Assembly (NCBI RefSeq): GCF_010470675.1
Contig: NZ_VOIQ01000001.1
Location: forward strand, 248,001-312,000
Direction of reading: 5' to 3'
Length of the DNA stretch: 64,000 nt
Source: Desulfovibrio sp. JC010
GTDB lineage: Bacteria; Desulfobacterota; Desulfovibrionia; Desulfovibrionales; Desulfovibrionaceae
A model generated the notes under the pieces. The model worked only from the letters and a program-made list of their open reading frames with translations, had not been told where the DNA came from and did not search any database. The stretch's first letter is position 1, and each line of letters begins with the position of its first letter. Of the stretch, positions 8,493 to 17,540 are shown piece by piece. Both the position numbers and the translations under genes were made by a program.

Positions 8493-8699
8493 ATGAAAAT
8501 TTTCGTAAGGGAAAGAGTAAGGGCAAATGAAGGGGCCAAGAAGCCTCGCTACCGCGTAGTTGCAGTGCAGGGCGAAGGCCTGACCATGAAGGTGAAGCGC
8601 ATTCGTAAGTGCGAACTCAATCAGCTCGCCAAAATCACCGGAGCAGAGATTGTTTATCTGGAACGGGACGGCAAGAATGCTGAAGGAAAGCAGGGCTAA
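8493..8699 (+). CDS. Small conserved-looking protein of unknown function
   Basis: A 68-residue basic cytoplasmic protein (MKIFVRERVRANEG...). It has no cysteine, signal peptide or known motif that I recognise. The support for a real gene is strong: GAGGAGG 6 nt before the ATG, a good promoter at 8413-8440 and a strong terminator right after it. It is divergent from the PadR regulator and may be its target. Its function is unknown. Confidence 0.75.
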   Translation: MKIFVRERVRANEGAKKPRYRVVAVQGEGLTMKVKRIRKCELNQLAKITGAEIVYLERDGKNAEGKQG

Positions 8700-8702
8700 G
8701 AG

Positions 8703-8740
8703 AACGGGGAGCAGTAACTAAAACTGCTCCCCGTTTTTTA
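8703..8740 (+). terminator. Rho-independent terminator
   Basis: A perfect 13-bp stem (8703-8715 with 8723-8735) is followed by a T tract, just after the small gene at 8493-8699. Confidence 0.9.
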
Positions 8741-8741
8741 T

Positions 8742-9593
8742 TTAATCCTTATAAACAATAGTCCCGACATGTTCTCCGCGCAATGCGGCATGTACGCATT
8801 CCGGATCACGCAGCACATCGATAATCTGGAACTGCTTGAGGGTCTTGGCATTCTTGAGGAAGGTCAGCACGGCCCGTTCTACGATGAGATCGTCAAGATC
8901 CATATCGATCAACTCGTCCACGTGGATGCGATCATAGAACTTGAGAGTCTCACGATCCTTGGCTTTCTTGGGATCATCTTCATAAAGCCCCTTTTCATCT
9001 TTCAGATAAATTACGGACTTGGCACCGATGTTCTCCGCCAGCAGGAAAGCACCGGAATCAGTACGGTGCGGCGGGATGGACCCCACTTCCGCCGGATGTT
9101 CGAAAAATCCGTAAGGCGGAATACCGGTGGTGATGGGCAGGTAACCGAGCTGGCAATACATATTAAGCTGCTCCAGATGGTCACCGTGACCGATTTTTAC
9201 TCCGCCGCGCTTGGCCAGCAGCACGGAAAGCATTTCCGCATTCTGCCATGAAACCTTATCGCCGAGCTTGGAAAGCACACCGGTGGGCATGCCGAGATCA
9301 ACACCGATATTGTAGACGTGGCGCGCACGGGTTCCGCCTCCGGTCATGAGCAGGATTTTATGCTCTTCCTTGGCCTTGACCAGTTCATCAAGAATAGGCA
9401 GCAGAGCATTGGCACCACGGTCCATGATGGACTGTCCACCGATCTTGAGCACGTTAACATCCGGCTGCATATGGAAATACTTATCTGCCTCGGTGTTACG
9501 CAGGCAGTCCTTGCCCACAAGGGATTCTCCCAGCAGCTTGGTTTCTATATGCAAACGGCCCTTTTCACCTTCTTCTTTGATCAACTTACCCAT
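8742..9593 (-). CDS. Molybdenum storage protein-like amino acid kinase family protein
   Basis: A 283-residue protein of the amino acid kinase fold, most like the MosA/MosB subunits of the molybdenum storage protein: MDRGANALLPIL, GTRARHVYNIGVDLGMPTG, GSIPPHRTDSGAFLLAE, VIYLKDEKGLYEDDPKK and ALRGEHVGTIVY all fit that family. MoSto binds ATP and packs polyoxomolybdate or tungstate clusters in a cage. Only one subunit gene is present here, so a homo-oligomer or a distant partner is needed. The gene is followed upstream by a MOT1-type molybdate carrier, which supports the role. UMP kinase is the main alternative. GGAGG precedes the ATG. Confidence 0.78.
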   Translation of the reverse strand: MGKLIKEEGEKGRLHIETKLLGESLVGKDCLRNTEADKYFHMQPDVNVLKIGGQSIMDRGANALLPILDELVKAKEEHKILLMTGGGTRARHVYNIGVDLGMPTGVLSKLGDKVSWQNAEMLSVLLAKRGGVKIGHGDHLEQLNMYCQLGYLPITTGIPPYGFFEHPAEVGSIPPHRTDSGAFLLAENIGAKSVIYLKDEKGLYEDDPKKAKDRETLKFYDRIHVDELIDMDLDDLIVERAVLTFLKNAKTLKQFQIIDVLRDPECVHAALRGEHVGTIVYKD

Positions 9594-9671
9594 AAAACCC
9601 TCCGTTTTATTATCAGTATTGGCAACCCCGAATTTAAATGGAGTTGTGTTATCATAAACTATTCACAGCTA

Positions 9672-10862
9672 TTATGACACCTTAAATTTTGCTAAAACCA
9701 TGCTCAGCAAAATCCCGGCCCCGAAAGCCCAGGCGAGATTGGTCGCAAGCGTGAGCACCAGCATAAGCCCGATGACCGCCTGCTCAGGCCTTGCGGTCAT
9801 ATCACGGGCAGCCAGAACAAGTTGCAGCCCGGCAAAAACAAGCAGGACTCCGAGCACGCCCATGGGAATAAGCTGCAGGACTTTAACTGACTGTGCTCCG
9901 AACCCGATTGCCAGCAACACGAATAAGGCCCCGATAATCAGGTTGGAACCATTCGTCCGTGCCCCGAAACGGTAATGGGCAGCCAGCCCCCCCGCCCCGT
10001 GGCAGACAGGCATACCGCCCACCAGCGCGGCAAAACCGTTGGCAATGCCCATGCTCATACACAAGGCCCGGTCAGTTACCCTGCGCCCTTCATTACCGAA
10101 ATATTCATAACTCAAATCACGGTTGGCGATGACCGCATTACCCAGTGTCATGGGAATCTGAGGCAGCACAAGGGCCAGCAGGGCAAAAGAAAATTCATCC
10201 GCAGTGGGAAATCCGAAAGGCATGAACTGCGGCAAATGGAAACCGAAACTGAGATCAGCCAACCCCTGCCATGCCCCGAGCAATCCCCCCAGCACAGCAC
10301 CGCAGCCCACGACCACCAGCCCGGCAGGCACGCGCTTGTTATTGATCAGCTTCAGGGTAACAACACCGAAGATGACGCCGAAAACAGCACTGAGCGGCAG
10401 CGGGCCCAGTGATTGAAAGCTCAAGAACGGCTCAACCTTGCCCAAAACTTCCTGCAAACCGCTGATTCCGGCGGCCAGAAACACGCCCTTAAGCAGCAGG
10501 AGCATCCCGGTGGAAACCTGTACTCCGCGAATCACCGGCAGGGGAATCAGCCGGGCAGCCTGTTTTACCAGACCGCTTGCACCGAGAAAAAACATGAATG
10601 CGGCAATAATATATCCGGCCCCGGTGATAACCGCAGGGCTGAGCGACTGGGCAATGGCATAGGCGGAGACCACCTTCATGGGCTGCACCGCAATAGGCAC
10701 CCGGTAGTACATGCCCCCTATGATGTAGAACAAGCCCACGGTTAGGAACAATCCGGTTGCGGAAAGCCCGTTGACCATGATCATGGCAAAGGCAAGGGGC
10801 AGCAAGGCTCCCAGATCCCCCACCGCTCCGGCCCACTCCATCCTGTTGAAACTGATTCGCAC
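9672..10862 (-). CDS. MOT1/SulP-like molybdate or sulfate transporter
   Basis: A 396-residue membrane protein with about ten to eleven spans. The start EWAGAVGDLGALLPLAF and PIAVQPMKVVSAYAIAQ fit the MOT1 branch of the SulP-related family (Pfam MFS_MOT1), whose members import molybdate. It lacks a C-terminal STAS domain, as expected for MOT1. GTG at 10862 has GAGGAG 7 nt ahead. The gene lies just upstream of the molybdenum-storage homologue (79 nt), so the pair probably imports and stores molybdate; sulfate cannot be excluded. Confidence 0.8.
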   Translation of the reverse strand: MRISFNRMEWAGAVGDLGALLPLAFAMIMVNGLSATGLFLTVGLFYIIGGMYYRVPIAVQPMKVVSAYAIAQSLSPAVITGAGYIIAAFMFFLGASGLVKQAARLIPLPVIRGVQVSTGMLLLLKGVFLAAGISGLQEVLGKVEPFLSFQSLGPLPLSAVFGVIFGVVTLKLINNKRVPAGLVVVGCGAVLGGLLGAWQGLADLSFGFHLPQFMPFGFPTADEFSFALLALVLPQIPMTLGNAVIANRDLSYEYFGNEGRRVTDRALCMSMGIANGFAALVGGMPVCHGAGGLAAHYRFGARTNGSNLIIGALFVLLAIGFGAQSVKVLQLIPMGVLGVLLVFAGLQLVLAARDMTARPEQAVIGLMLVLTLATNLAWAFGAGILLSMVLAKFKVS

Positions 10863-10992
10863 TGCAACTCCTCTTTATGTCGGCTGATTAACTATTACTG
10901 CATTATGCAATTAATTCACATCTTTTTTTAAAGCTGACAGAGCGGATATAATATTGTTTTTACACCATCGGAAACATCAGACTGCTCAATAT

Positions 10993-11027
10993 AAAAAACT
11001 CCCGGCCGACATTACGCCGACCGGGAG
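10993..11027 (-). terminator. Terminator of selenoprotein peroxiredoxin gene
   Basis: A 7-bp CTCCCGG/CCGGGAG stem (10999-11005 with 11021-11027) is followed on the minus strand by six T residues. Confidence 0.75.
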
Positions 11028-11052
11028 CAGTACAATCAAATAAACTGTATCG

Positions 11053-11775
11053 CTAATCATCAAAGGCCATGGAAACTTTCCATGCTTCCCAAACCTTACC
11101 CACAAGGTCCGGGCCGGGGCTCAGAATGGCCTTGCCGGGCTTCCAGCCGGAGGGGCAGACCTCGGCAGCACCGGTTTCCCTGACGTGCTGGTATGCCTGA
11201 ATCTGGCGCAGGGTTTCAGAAACATTACGCCCCACAGGCGGAGTCAGCACTTCGTAACCGACAATCACTCCGTCCGGATCAATGAGAAAGCGGCCACGGA
11301 TGTCAACGCCCGCGTTTTCATCGTAAACGCCATACATTTCACCGACTTTACCACCGCCATCGGAAAGCATTGGGAAGGGCACCTTACCCGCGGTGATCAT
11401 CTTGGAAAGTTCGGTCTGTTCCCACATTTTGTGGACAAAGACACTGTCAGTACTCATGGAAAGAACCTGAACACCGAGAGCTTCGAATTCAGCATGTTTT
11501 TCGGCGACCGCCGAAATTTCGGTTGCTCAGACAAAGGTGAAATCACCGGGATAGAAACAAAGCACTACCCACTTGCCTGCGTAATCTGAGAGTTTAACTT
11601 CCTTAAATCCGCCATCCTGATATGCCATGGCAGTAAAATCAGGGGCTTTTTGTCCAGCTTTAATCATGGTTCCTGCTCCCTTAGAAGTTTCGGAGGCGAC
11701 ACTTCCTACTTCCGGCTGCGTTTCCTCGGGCTGAACGCCCACAGGTTTTGAGCAGCCTGCTTGTGAATTACTCAT
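11053..11775 (-). CDS. Selenocysteine peroxiredoxin (AhpC/Prx type), UGA read as Sec83
   Basis: One 240-residue reading frame interrupted only by TGA at 11527-11529. Before it comes the Prx core FYPGDFTFV and after it ATEIS; in ordinary 2-Cys peroxiredoxins this is FTFVCPTEI, so UGA sits exactly at the peroxidatic Cys. The resolving Cys is Cys207 in EVCPSGW. A hairpin with a GGUC loop starts 17 nt from the UGA. The protein should reduce peroxides with thiol donors. A strong GGAGG before the ATG at 11775 supports an unusual 36-residue leader containing Cys8; MIKAG at 11667 is an alternative start. A pseudogene is unlikely because both halves keep all family residues. Confidence 0.92.
11499..11516 (-). 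promoter_or_regulatory. Bacterial SECIS hairpin in peroxiredoxin mRNA
   Basis: In the mRNA, a perfect 7-bp stem UUUCGGC/GCCGAAA carries the tetraloop GGUC. The loop starts 17 nt after the UGA, within the range of known bacterial SECIS elements such as fdhF, where a GGU loop is bound by SelB. Confidence 0.85.
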
Positions 11776-11979
11776 AATTGTTTTCCTCCATTCTTAATAT
11801 CAACCCTTATATCAGCCCTTTCTATTGCCAGAAAGTGTTTTCATTAAAAAACCTGATACAAAAGAACATAGAAATATTCAGAACAGATAAATTAATTGTG
11901 CTGACTTGGGATAAATCATAATAGTAATCTTTATTATTTTATGTCAAGTTTTTTCTCTTACCTCCCCAAAAAAATCAAC

Positions 11980-12852
11980 CTAGTCAGCGGAATTTACGTT
12001 CAAAATATATTTCAGGTAGTTATCATCAATCTTTTTTATAAAAGGATTTTCAATATGAAAAAATTTAACATTTTTAAAGTCCGCAAACTTGAGGCTGGAT
12101 TTGTACTTTTCTTTCCATAAACGCAAAAGTGAACCATCCTCATAAGCCAGCACCAATCCCTCATAGACCCTGCGGGCTGCCAGCTTGCTTCTTTTATTCG
12201 TAAAGAAAAAACGCGGAAGCGGATAATATATCCCCACCTCTCGATTCAAACGAAGCCCTCTCAAATCCTGATGGGATTTATATTCTTCCTCCACTTCATT
12301 CACACCACGCGGAAAAAGATCAAACCTTCCCTTAACGACCATTGAAAAAAGACTCTCATATTTCGGAACCACTAATACATTGAATTCAGCAGCCTCCAGA
12401 ATTTCACTATCCAGCCAACCGAATCCCTGCCCGATGCTGTACTTCTTCAATTGCTTGAGTGAGTCCACTTTACTGAGTTCCGCATTCAACCTTTCAGAAA
12501 CAAAAAACTGTCTGTAGCCGACTATACCGAGATCAATGGGAAATGCTGCGTATGCCAACTGGTTGCAATGCTTTTCAGAAGCGGAAAGCTTGAACATGGG
12601 ATTTTTCAACTTTCCTTCTTTCAATACAGTGATGCTGCGGGAAAAATTCATCACCGGACTTGGTACCAGTCTATAGCCGCCCCATGTCTCTTTGGTTTTT
12701 TCAAGGGCCAGCTTCAATACAGCGTTATCATAATCATAACGCTTGTCGGTCGGGCTTTCCGGCACGCGGTAGGTAAATACGGTTACTTTTGCATGGGAAA
12801 ACCCGGCCCCAAAAACCAGTAGCAGAACGGTACAGACGATCACTTTCTTCAT
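11980..12852 (-). CDS. Periplasmic solute-binding-like protein
   Basis: A 290-residue exported protein: signal peptide MKKVIVCTVLLLVFGAGFSHA, then a mostly alpha/beta body of the SBP_bac_3-like kind (SIGQGFGWLDSEILEAA, then a segment ending LFPRGVNEVEEEY). It is only distantly like the pair at 4791-6319. The C-terminal tail is rich in Lys and Phe. The ATG at 12852 with AAGGTGG ahead is preferred to a GTG at 12864. It is a stand-alone gene without transporter parts, so a sensory or scavenging role is possible. The ligand is unknown. Confidence 0.65.
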   Translation of the reverse strand: MKKVIVCTVLLLVFGAGFSHAKVTVFTYRVPESPTDKRYDYDNAVLKLALEKTKETWGGYRLVPSPVMNFSRSITVLKEGKLKNPMFKLSASEKHCNQLAYAAFPIDLGIVGYRQFFVSERLNAELSKVDSLKQLKKYSIGQGFGWLDSEILEAAEFNVLVVPKYESLFSMVVKGRFDLFPRGVNEVEEEYKSHQDLRGLRLNREVGIYYPLPRFFFTNKRSKLAARRVYEGLVLAYEDGSLLRLWKEKYKSSLKFADFKNVKFFHIENPFIKKIDDNYLKYILNVNSAD

Positions 12853-12928
12853 GAAAGTACCCACCTTAAAATTTAATTACTTATCTTATAGTAGATACCT
12901 TTTATGGAAGTATTGCAATACAAAGCAC

Positions 12929-12958
12929 AAAAAAAGCTGCTCAAAACAGAGCAGCTTT
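12929..12958 (-). terminator. Terminator of the 12984-13259 gene
   Basis: A 10-bp stem (12933-12942 with 12949-12958) is followed on the minus strand by a T tract. Confidence 0.85.
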
Positions 12959-12983
12959 ACAAATCTAAATATTAAATTTTCTT

Positions 12984-13259
12984 CTACCAAGGCATGGGGT
13001 CAGGCAAAATCACATCATCTGAGTAGTCATACTGATCAAACTGCTCCGAAAACCAGTCAAAAAACTCAAAGTAAGGGAAAATCTTACGTCCTGCCTCGAC
13101 CTTATCCAGAGCCTTCTCGCCGCTGATATCAATTTTCTTGGAATCAAGGGCCATGACCGGCACCAGATCTTCCGGGCAGACATAGGCAACATTGCCAACC
13201 ACATAGTAGCGGATGTCATGCTTCTTATAAGTAACCTTCTTCACAACAGTCTTGCTCAT
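12984..13259 (-). CDS. Small acidic protein of unknown function
   Basis: A 91-residue cytoplasmic protein. It is rich in Tyr, Asp and Lys, starts MSKTVVKKVTYKKHD and ends DPMPW, with one Cys in VAYVCPEDLVP. I do not recognise a family. GAGGTG lies 3-4 nt before the ATG at 13259 and a good terminator follows, which supports a real gene. It is downstream of methylglyoxal synthase by 71 nt on the same strand and may be co-transcribed with it. Confidence 0.65.
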   Translation of the reverse strand: MSKTVVKKVTYKKHDIRYYVVGNVAYVCPEDLVPVMALDSKKIDISGEKALDKVEAGRKIFPYFEFFDWFSEQFDQYDYSDDVILPDPMPW

Positions 13260-13330
13260 ATACACCTCACACTTGATCTCATTTAAATTTTCAGGTGGTC
13301 ATAAATCAAATGAGGACAGCGCACAACCGC

Positions 13331-13804
13331 CTACAGCTTGCGCTGGGTGTAATCTGTAAAATCAGTTTCCTTGCGCTGGAATTCACCTTCGAAAAACGGC
13401 GAGGAAATCAGGAACTCAGCGGTGGAACGGTTACTGGCAGTAGGGATATTGTACAGCACAGCCAGACGAAGCAATGCTTTGACGTCAACATCATGAGGCT
13501 GCGGCTGCATGGGGTCCCAGAAAAAGATCAATACATCGATTTTGCCTTCAGAAATCATGGCCCCAAGCTGCTGGTCACCGCCCAGAGGACCGGACTTCAT
13601 CCTGTTAACCGGCTTGAAATCATAACCCTCGTCTTTCTTCTGGGCCGCACGTTCCCTGATCATTTTCTCCACCAGCCCCCCGGTGGTCCCGGTGGCTACC
13701 AGATTATGCCGGGAAAGGATATTATGGTTGCAATCCACAAAATCAAGCAGTTCATTTTTGCAGTTATCATGGGCAACTACGGCTATATTTTTCACTAAGC
13801 TCAT
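13331..13804 (-). CDS. mgsA: Methylglyoxal synthase
   Basis: A 157-residue enzyme that converts dihydroxyacetone phosphate to methylglyoxal and phosphate in the cytoplasm, a relief path when phosphate is short. The family segments NIAVVAHDNCKNELL, LVATGTTGG, SGPLGGDQQLGAMI and the active-site region DPMQPQPHDVDVKALLRLA are all present. The ATG at 13804 has GAGGA ahead; the longer frame to 13984 would run across a terminator and is rejected. The length is normal for the family. Confidence 0.95.
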   Translation of the reverse strand: MSLVKNIAVVAHDNCKNELLDFVDCNHNILSRHNLVATGTTGGLVEKMIRERAAQKKDEGYDFKPVNRMKSGPLGGDQQLGAMISEGKIDVLIFFWDPMQPQPHDVDVKALLRLAVLYNIPTASNRSTAEFLISSPFFEGEFQRKETDFTDYTQRKL

Positions 13805-13907
13805 GGCTATCGTCCTCATAGGTTTTGGGGAGTTTCTCGGGGCACTATGCCATGCAGGATTATGAATGTCACTTACGCTGTGTTGAGAGGAAGAAAAGAA
13901 CGATGTC

Positions 13908-13937
13908 AAAATAAAAGCTGCTGAAAACATCAGCAGC
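13908..13937 (-). terminator. Terminator of the ArsC-like selenoprotein gene
   Basis: An 8-bp GCTGCTGA/TCAGCAGC stem (13917-13924 with 13930-13937) is followed on the minus strand by TTTTATTTT. Confidence 0.8.
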
Positions 13938-13965
13938 CCCGAAAAAACGCAACTGTAAAAACAAG

Positions 13966-14313
13966 CTAAAACCGCTCTTCCCATTCCTTGAGTTTGAACC
14001 CGATAAGCACAAAATCATCGGTAACAAGAACAGGCCGCTTACAAAGCATACCGTCAGCGGAAATCAATTCGAACAGTTCAGCATCGGACATGGAATCAAT
14101 TGTATCCTTAAGTCCCATTTCCTTATATTTCTTGCCGTTGGTGTTCACGAATTTCTTTTTGTCCACCCCTGCAATTTTCTGCCAGCTGAGAAATTCATCC
14201 TTGGTCGGGGTTTCTTTGACAATATGGCGTATGGTGAAATCAAAGCCCTTTTCTTCAAGCCAAGCCTTGGCTTTACGGGAAGTTGTTCAACTGGGATAAT
14301 GCACTAAAATCAT
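13966..14313 (-). CDS. ArsC/Spx-family selenoprotein, UGA read as Sec9
   Basis: A 115-residue frame broken only by TGA at 14287-14289. It begins MILVHYPS-[Sec]-TTSRKAKAWLEEKGF, where homologues have Cys in the thioredoxin-like ArsC/Spx/YffB active site, and it continues with FVNTNGKKYKEMGL and GMLCKRPVLV, which are typical ArsC-family segments including the Arg-Pro (RPV) site. The full length is that of the family. A hairpin with a GGC loop lies 20 nt after the UGA. It may be an arsenate reductase or another thiol-dependent reductase; the second active-site position is Ser12. GGAG lies 11 nt before the ATG. Confidence 0.88.
14257..14273 (-). promoter_or_regulatory. Bacterial SECIS hairpin in ArsC-like mRNA
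   Basis: In the mRNA, a 7-bp AAGCCAA/UUGGCUU stem holds a GGC loop beginning 20 nt after the UGA (19 nt if the closing A-U pair opens to give AGGCU). GG at the loop start is the main feature shared with known bacterial SECIS elements. Confidence 0.72.
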
Positions 14314-14402
14314 GGTTATTTCATCTCCGTCTGATGTTTACAGTCAACTCTTACCACCAAACCCATCAGTAACACAGATAGAAAACAGCCACAATTATAG
14401 AC

Positions 14403-14438
14403 AAAAAACAGGTCTCCATGGACAATCATGGAGACCTG
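14403..14438 (-). terminator. Terminator of chemoreceptor gene
   Basis: A 12-bp stem (14409-14420 with 14427-14438) is followed on the minus strand by TTTTTT. Confidence 0.85.
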
Positions 14439-14464
14439 CACAATATTACTACGGAATTACAGTT

Positions 14465-16483
14465 TTAGAACTTTTCAAAATCGCTGTCGTCGGCTTCCAT
14501 ATCCAGCGAAAGTCCGCCAAAATCGGAAGGTTCAGACTTGGCCGGAGCAGGCTGCGGAGCCGATTTAGGAGTTGGTTGCGGGGCAATTGCAGGAGCTGCG
14601 CTAACCGGGGCTTCCTGCCTTGGGGCACTCACGGGCAGGGCTTTGGGCCGGGAATAAGACCCACCGCCGTAACCGCTGACCTTGAAGAAGGCCATGGTAT
14701 TCTCAAGCATGGCACTCTGGGAGGAAAGCTCCTCACTGGTAGAGGCCATTTCCTCGGAAGCGGAGGCATTCTGCTGAATCACCGAATCAAGCTGAGCAAT
14801 AGCCTTGCTGATCTGTTCCGCACCGGAATTCTGCTCTGCACTTGCCGAGGAGATTTCCTGCACCAGCTCCGCAGTTTTCTGGATATTGGGAACGAGGTTA
14901 TCAAGCATATCTCCGGCCTTTTCAGCCACAGTTACCGTGGAGGAAGAAAGTTCGCTGATTTCCCCGGCGGCATTACCGCTACGCTCGGCCAGCTTGCGGA
15001 CCTCAGCGGCAACAACGGCAAACCCTTTGCCGTGTTCCCCGGCACGGGCAGCTTCAATTGCCGCATTCAGGGCCAACAGGTTGGTCTGGCGGGCAATTTC
15101 CTCAATAATGGAAATCTTTTCCGCTATATTCTTCATGGCTGTCACTGCTTCAGATACAGCCGAACCGCTCTCCTGAGCATCGGATGAAGATTTAAGGGCA
15201 ATTTCCTCGGTGGTCTGGGCGTTAAGGGTGTTTTGCTTAATGTTGCTGGCCATTTCCTCAATGGATGCGGAGACTTCTTCAATGGAGGCGGCCTGTTCTG
15301 TTGCACCTTGCGAAAGACCCTCAGCAGAAGCGGAAAGCTCGGTACTGCCGGAAGCCACATTACCTGCTCCGGAACGCACATCCGAAACAACCTGAGTCAG
15401 CTGCGCAGCCATATCACGCATGTTGCCGTAGACACCGATTGCCGGTTCCACGAACTTCAGATCAAGGTCGCCGCCTGCTATACGCTGAGCGACATTCGCA
15501 ATTTCAGCAGGATCACTGCCGAGCTGCCTGTTAACAGTCCTGATAATGAATCCTGCGGTTGCAACGCCTACGCCAAGAGCAATCAAACTGATAATTACCG
15601 CCATCATGATGGCCTGATTGTTGGCTGCCTGAAGCTTCGGTCCCAGTACATCCTGATCTGCCATGACTGAAAGTTTGACGTCCTCAACATCCTTGGCGAT
15701 TTCAGGACCGATCTTATCCAGATGGTTGGAGATGATATCGTTACGGGTAAAAATGACCTTTGCCACACCGTCGAATGCGGCCACATATTTTTCTTTCAAA
15801 TCAACAATTTCAGTCAGCAGACGACGTCTTTCAGGATTTTGCAGACTACGGTCCAACTCATTGAGCAACTCATCAAATGCTGCCATTTCAGCTCCAACCC
15901 TGTCCACGGAGGATTGAGCGTTATCATCAAGAAATTTAACCACATAAAGACGGGCCAGCAGCAGATTGCGCATGGCGTGTCCGCTCTTGACCGCCGCATC
16001 CATATCATTGTCCCGCTCTGCGGTTTCCAGAATGCGGGTCAGTTTCTTTTCCATCTGCGGACCGGCTATATTGAGGATATCATTTACATAATGATTCCGC
16101 TCTACCCGAAACTTTTTAACCTTTTCAAAATATTCCCCGTAATCTCTGACTTCCTTATCAACTTCCGCGATCAGGCTGGCCCGTTCCGGTTTTTGAATTT
16201 CAGAAATAGCTTCATCCAGAAATTCACGCATTTTTGTATAATAATCGTCATATTGCTTAAGATCGAGATCACTGCCAGTTATGATGAAATCCTTAACATT
16301 CATACGTACCATGAGCATATTGGCCTGCAATCGCCCACTCAAGTTTGTATCTCGTGCCAACCCGCGATACTGGGTGAAACCCTCACTGGAATTCTCCAGA
16401 GCCCAGAAAGAAATTACTGCCAGAACCAGCAGCAGCCCAAGAACAGAACCAAAACCGAGCATCAATTTAGCCGATAATTTCAT
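14465..16483 (-). CDS. Methyl-accepting chemotaxis protein with HBM-like sensor
   Basis: A 672-residue inner membrane receptor. It has TM1 at about 10-28, a long helical periplasmic domain (30-290) that looks like the HBM/four-helix class, TM2 at about 293-315, a HAMP domain (316-370), and a cytoplasmic signalling hairpin with the conserved tip [20 protein letters not shown] near 460. The C-terminus is an Ala/Pro-rich linker ending in DDSDFEKF without a CheR pentapeptide. The ATG at 16483 follows GGGGGA. The ligand is unknown. A terminator follows at 14403-14438. Confidence 0.93.
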   Translation of the reverse strand: MKLSAKLMLGFGSVLGLLLVLAVISFWALENSSEGFTQYRGLARDTNLSGRLQANMLMVRMNVKDFIITGSDLDLKQYDDYYTKMREFLDEAISEIQKPERASLIAEVDKEVRDYGEYFEKVKKFRVERNHYVNDILNIAGPQMEKKLTRILETAERDNDMDAAVKSGHAMRNLLLARLYVVKFLDDNAQSSVDRVGAEMAAFDELLNELDRSLQNPERRRLLTEIVDLKEKYVAAFDGVAKVIFTRNDIISNHLDKIGPEIAKDVEDVKLSVMADQDVLGPKLQAANNQAIMMAVIISLIALGVGVATAGFIIRTVNRQLGSDPAEIANVAQRIAGGDLDLKFVEPAIGVYGNMRDMAAQLTQVVSDVRSGAGNVASGSTELSASAEGLSQGATEQAASIEEVSASIEEMASNIKQNTLNAQTTEEIALKSSSDAQESGSAVSEAVTAMKNIAEKISIIEEIARQTNLLALNAAIEAARAGEHGKGFAVVAAEVRKLAERSGNAAGEISELSSSTVTVAEKAGDMLDNLVPNIQKTAELVQEISSASAEQNSGAEQISKAIAQLDSVIQQNASASEEMASTSEELSSQSAMLENTMAFFKVSGYGGGSYSRPKALPVSAPRQEAPVSAAPAIAPQPTPKSAPQPAPAKSEPSDFGGLSLDMEADDSDFEKF

Positions 16484-16694
16484 TTCATCCCCCAAAAGAC
16501 TATTTTGTCGAACCAGCTTCCACTTACAGCTGAATGTGACTTTGGAATTTCTACACTACATTAAGTTGAACTATTTTTGGAAGGAAAAACATACTTTTTT
16601 TGGACAATAATTGTAATAAAGGCTGGAAACGTACTGTTCACAAGGGTTACATACTTACACTTAAACTTTTAACTCATTTAAAATAACACTGCAT

Positions 16695-16727
16695 AAGAAA
16701 AGGGCCGATTGATTTCCCAATCGGCCC
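16695..16727 (-). terminator. Terminator of flavodoxin-family gene
   Basis: A 10-bp GGGCCGATTG/CAATCGGCCC stem (16702-16711 with 16718-16727) is followed on the minus strand by TTTTC. Confidence 0.8.
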
Positions 16728-16757
16728 CGTACAATTCATATACAACAAACAGAAAGA

Positions 16758-17378
16758 CTAACCTTCCCCGTACTGGTCTCCCACCTTGGGGAAGCTGTCC
16801 ATGTGCGGCTTAATGGCCTTGCCGAGCCAGTCAATGGACTGCCCGAGGTTGAGCATATTGGCCATACCTTCGGCATCCTCGGCAACCTCACCTTTATTCA
16901 GGCCGTAGCCCATGTTCCAATAAGTGGCTCCGGGTATAATCATACCGTTGATCTGGAACAGGTGGTTGATGGTATCGAAAACATGGGTTGCACCGCCACG
17001 ACGGACCGCCACAACAGCCCCGCCGATCTTGCCCGCGAACTGGCGGTCATTGGCAAGGGCCACAAAACCGGAACGGTCAATCAGGGCCTTGATCTCGGCA
17101 GTCACATCAGTGAAATAGGTGGGCGACCCGATGACGATGGCATCAGCTTCGACCATCTTTTCATAGACTTCATTGAACTTGTCGTTATCCACGACACATT
17201 TGTTATCCTTGTTCTCCCAACACTTCATACAGGCCATGCAGCCGCGGATTTTCTTGCCGCCAAGCTGGTAAAGTTCAGTTTCCCAGCCAGCCGCTTCAAG
17301 CGGTTCCAGAACCTTTTTCAACATGGTTTCGGTATTGCCGCCCTTGCGCGGACTGCCGTTGATTGCGATTACTTTCAT
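16758..17378 (-). CDS. Flavodoxin-family NAD(P)H-dependent FMN reductase
   Basis: A 206-residue flavoprotein. The FMN phosphate loop is INGSPRKGGNTETML at the N-terminus; CMACMKCWENKDNKC near residue 47 is the cysteine cluster of iron-sulfur flavoproteins, and GSPTYFTDVTAEIKALIDR is the second FMN segment. It probably transfers electrons from reduced ferredoxin or NAD(P)H to an unknown acceptor in the cytoplasm. It is a single-gene unit with its own terminator. Homologues with C-x2-C-x2-C-x6-C bind a 4Fe-4S cluster. Confidence 0.88.
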   Translation of the reverse strand: MKVIAINGSPRKGGNTETMLKKVLEPLEAAGWETELYQLGGKKIRGCMACMKCWENKDNKCVVDNDKFNEVYEKMVEADAIVIGSPTYFTDVTAEIKALIDRSGFVALANDRQFAGKIGGAVVAVRRGGATHVFDTINHLFQINGMIIPGATYWNMGYGLNKGEVAEDAEGMANMLNLGQSIDWLGKAIKPHMDSFPKVGDQYGEG

Positions 17379-17540
17379 CTGTCTCTCCCTTAAATATAAT
17401 CTCGAATTATTGAACCGGACCGCCCGACGGCCCCAGCTCTTTTATGCAAAGCAACAAATTATGTGCAGCGATAATTCAACACAATACCGAATTACACATC
17501 ATACTTTTGGCTGATATTCAGGAGCCAGAAAAAACACCTT

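Noticed and set aside
11053-11775. Peroxiredoxin reading frame interrupted by TGA, as in a pseudogene
   Set aside because: All family residues are kept on both sides, the TGA replaces the catalytic Cys exactly, and a SECIS-like hairpin follows.
13805-13984. N-terminal extension of methylglyoxal synthase with a hydrophobic stretch
   Set aside because: It crosses the terminator of the upstream gene; the family length and ribosome site fit the start at 13804.
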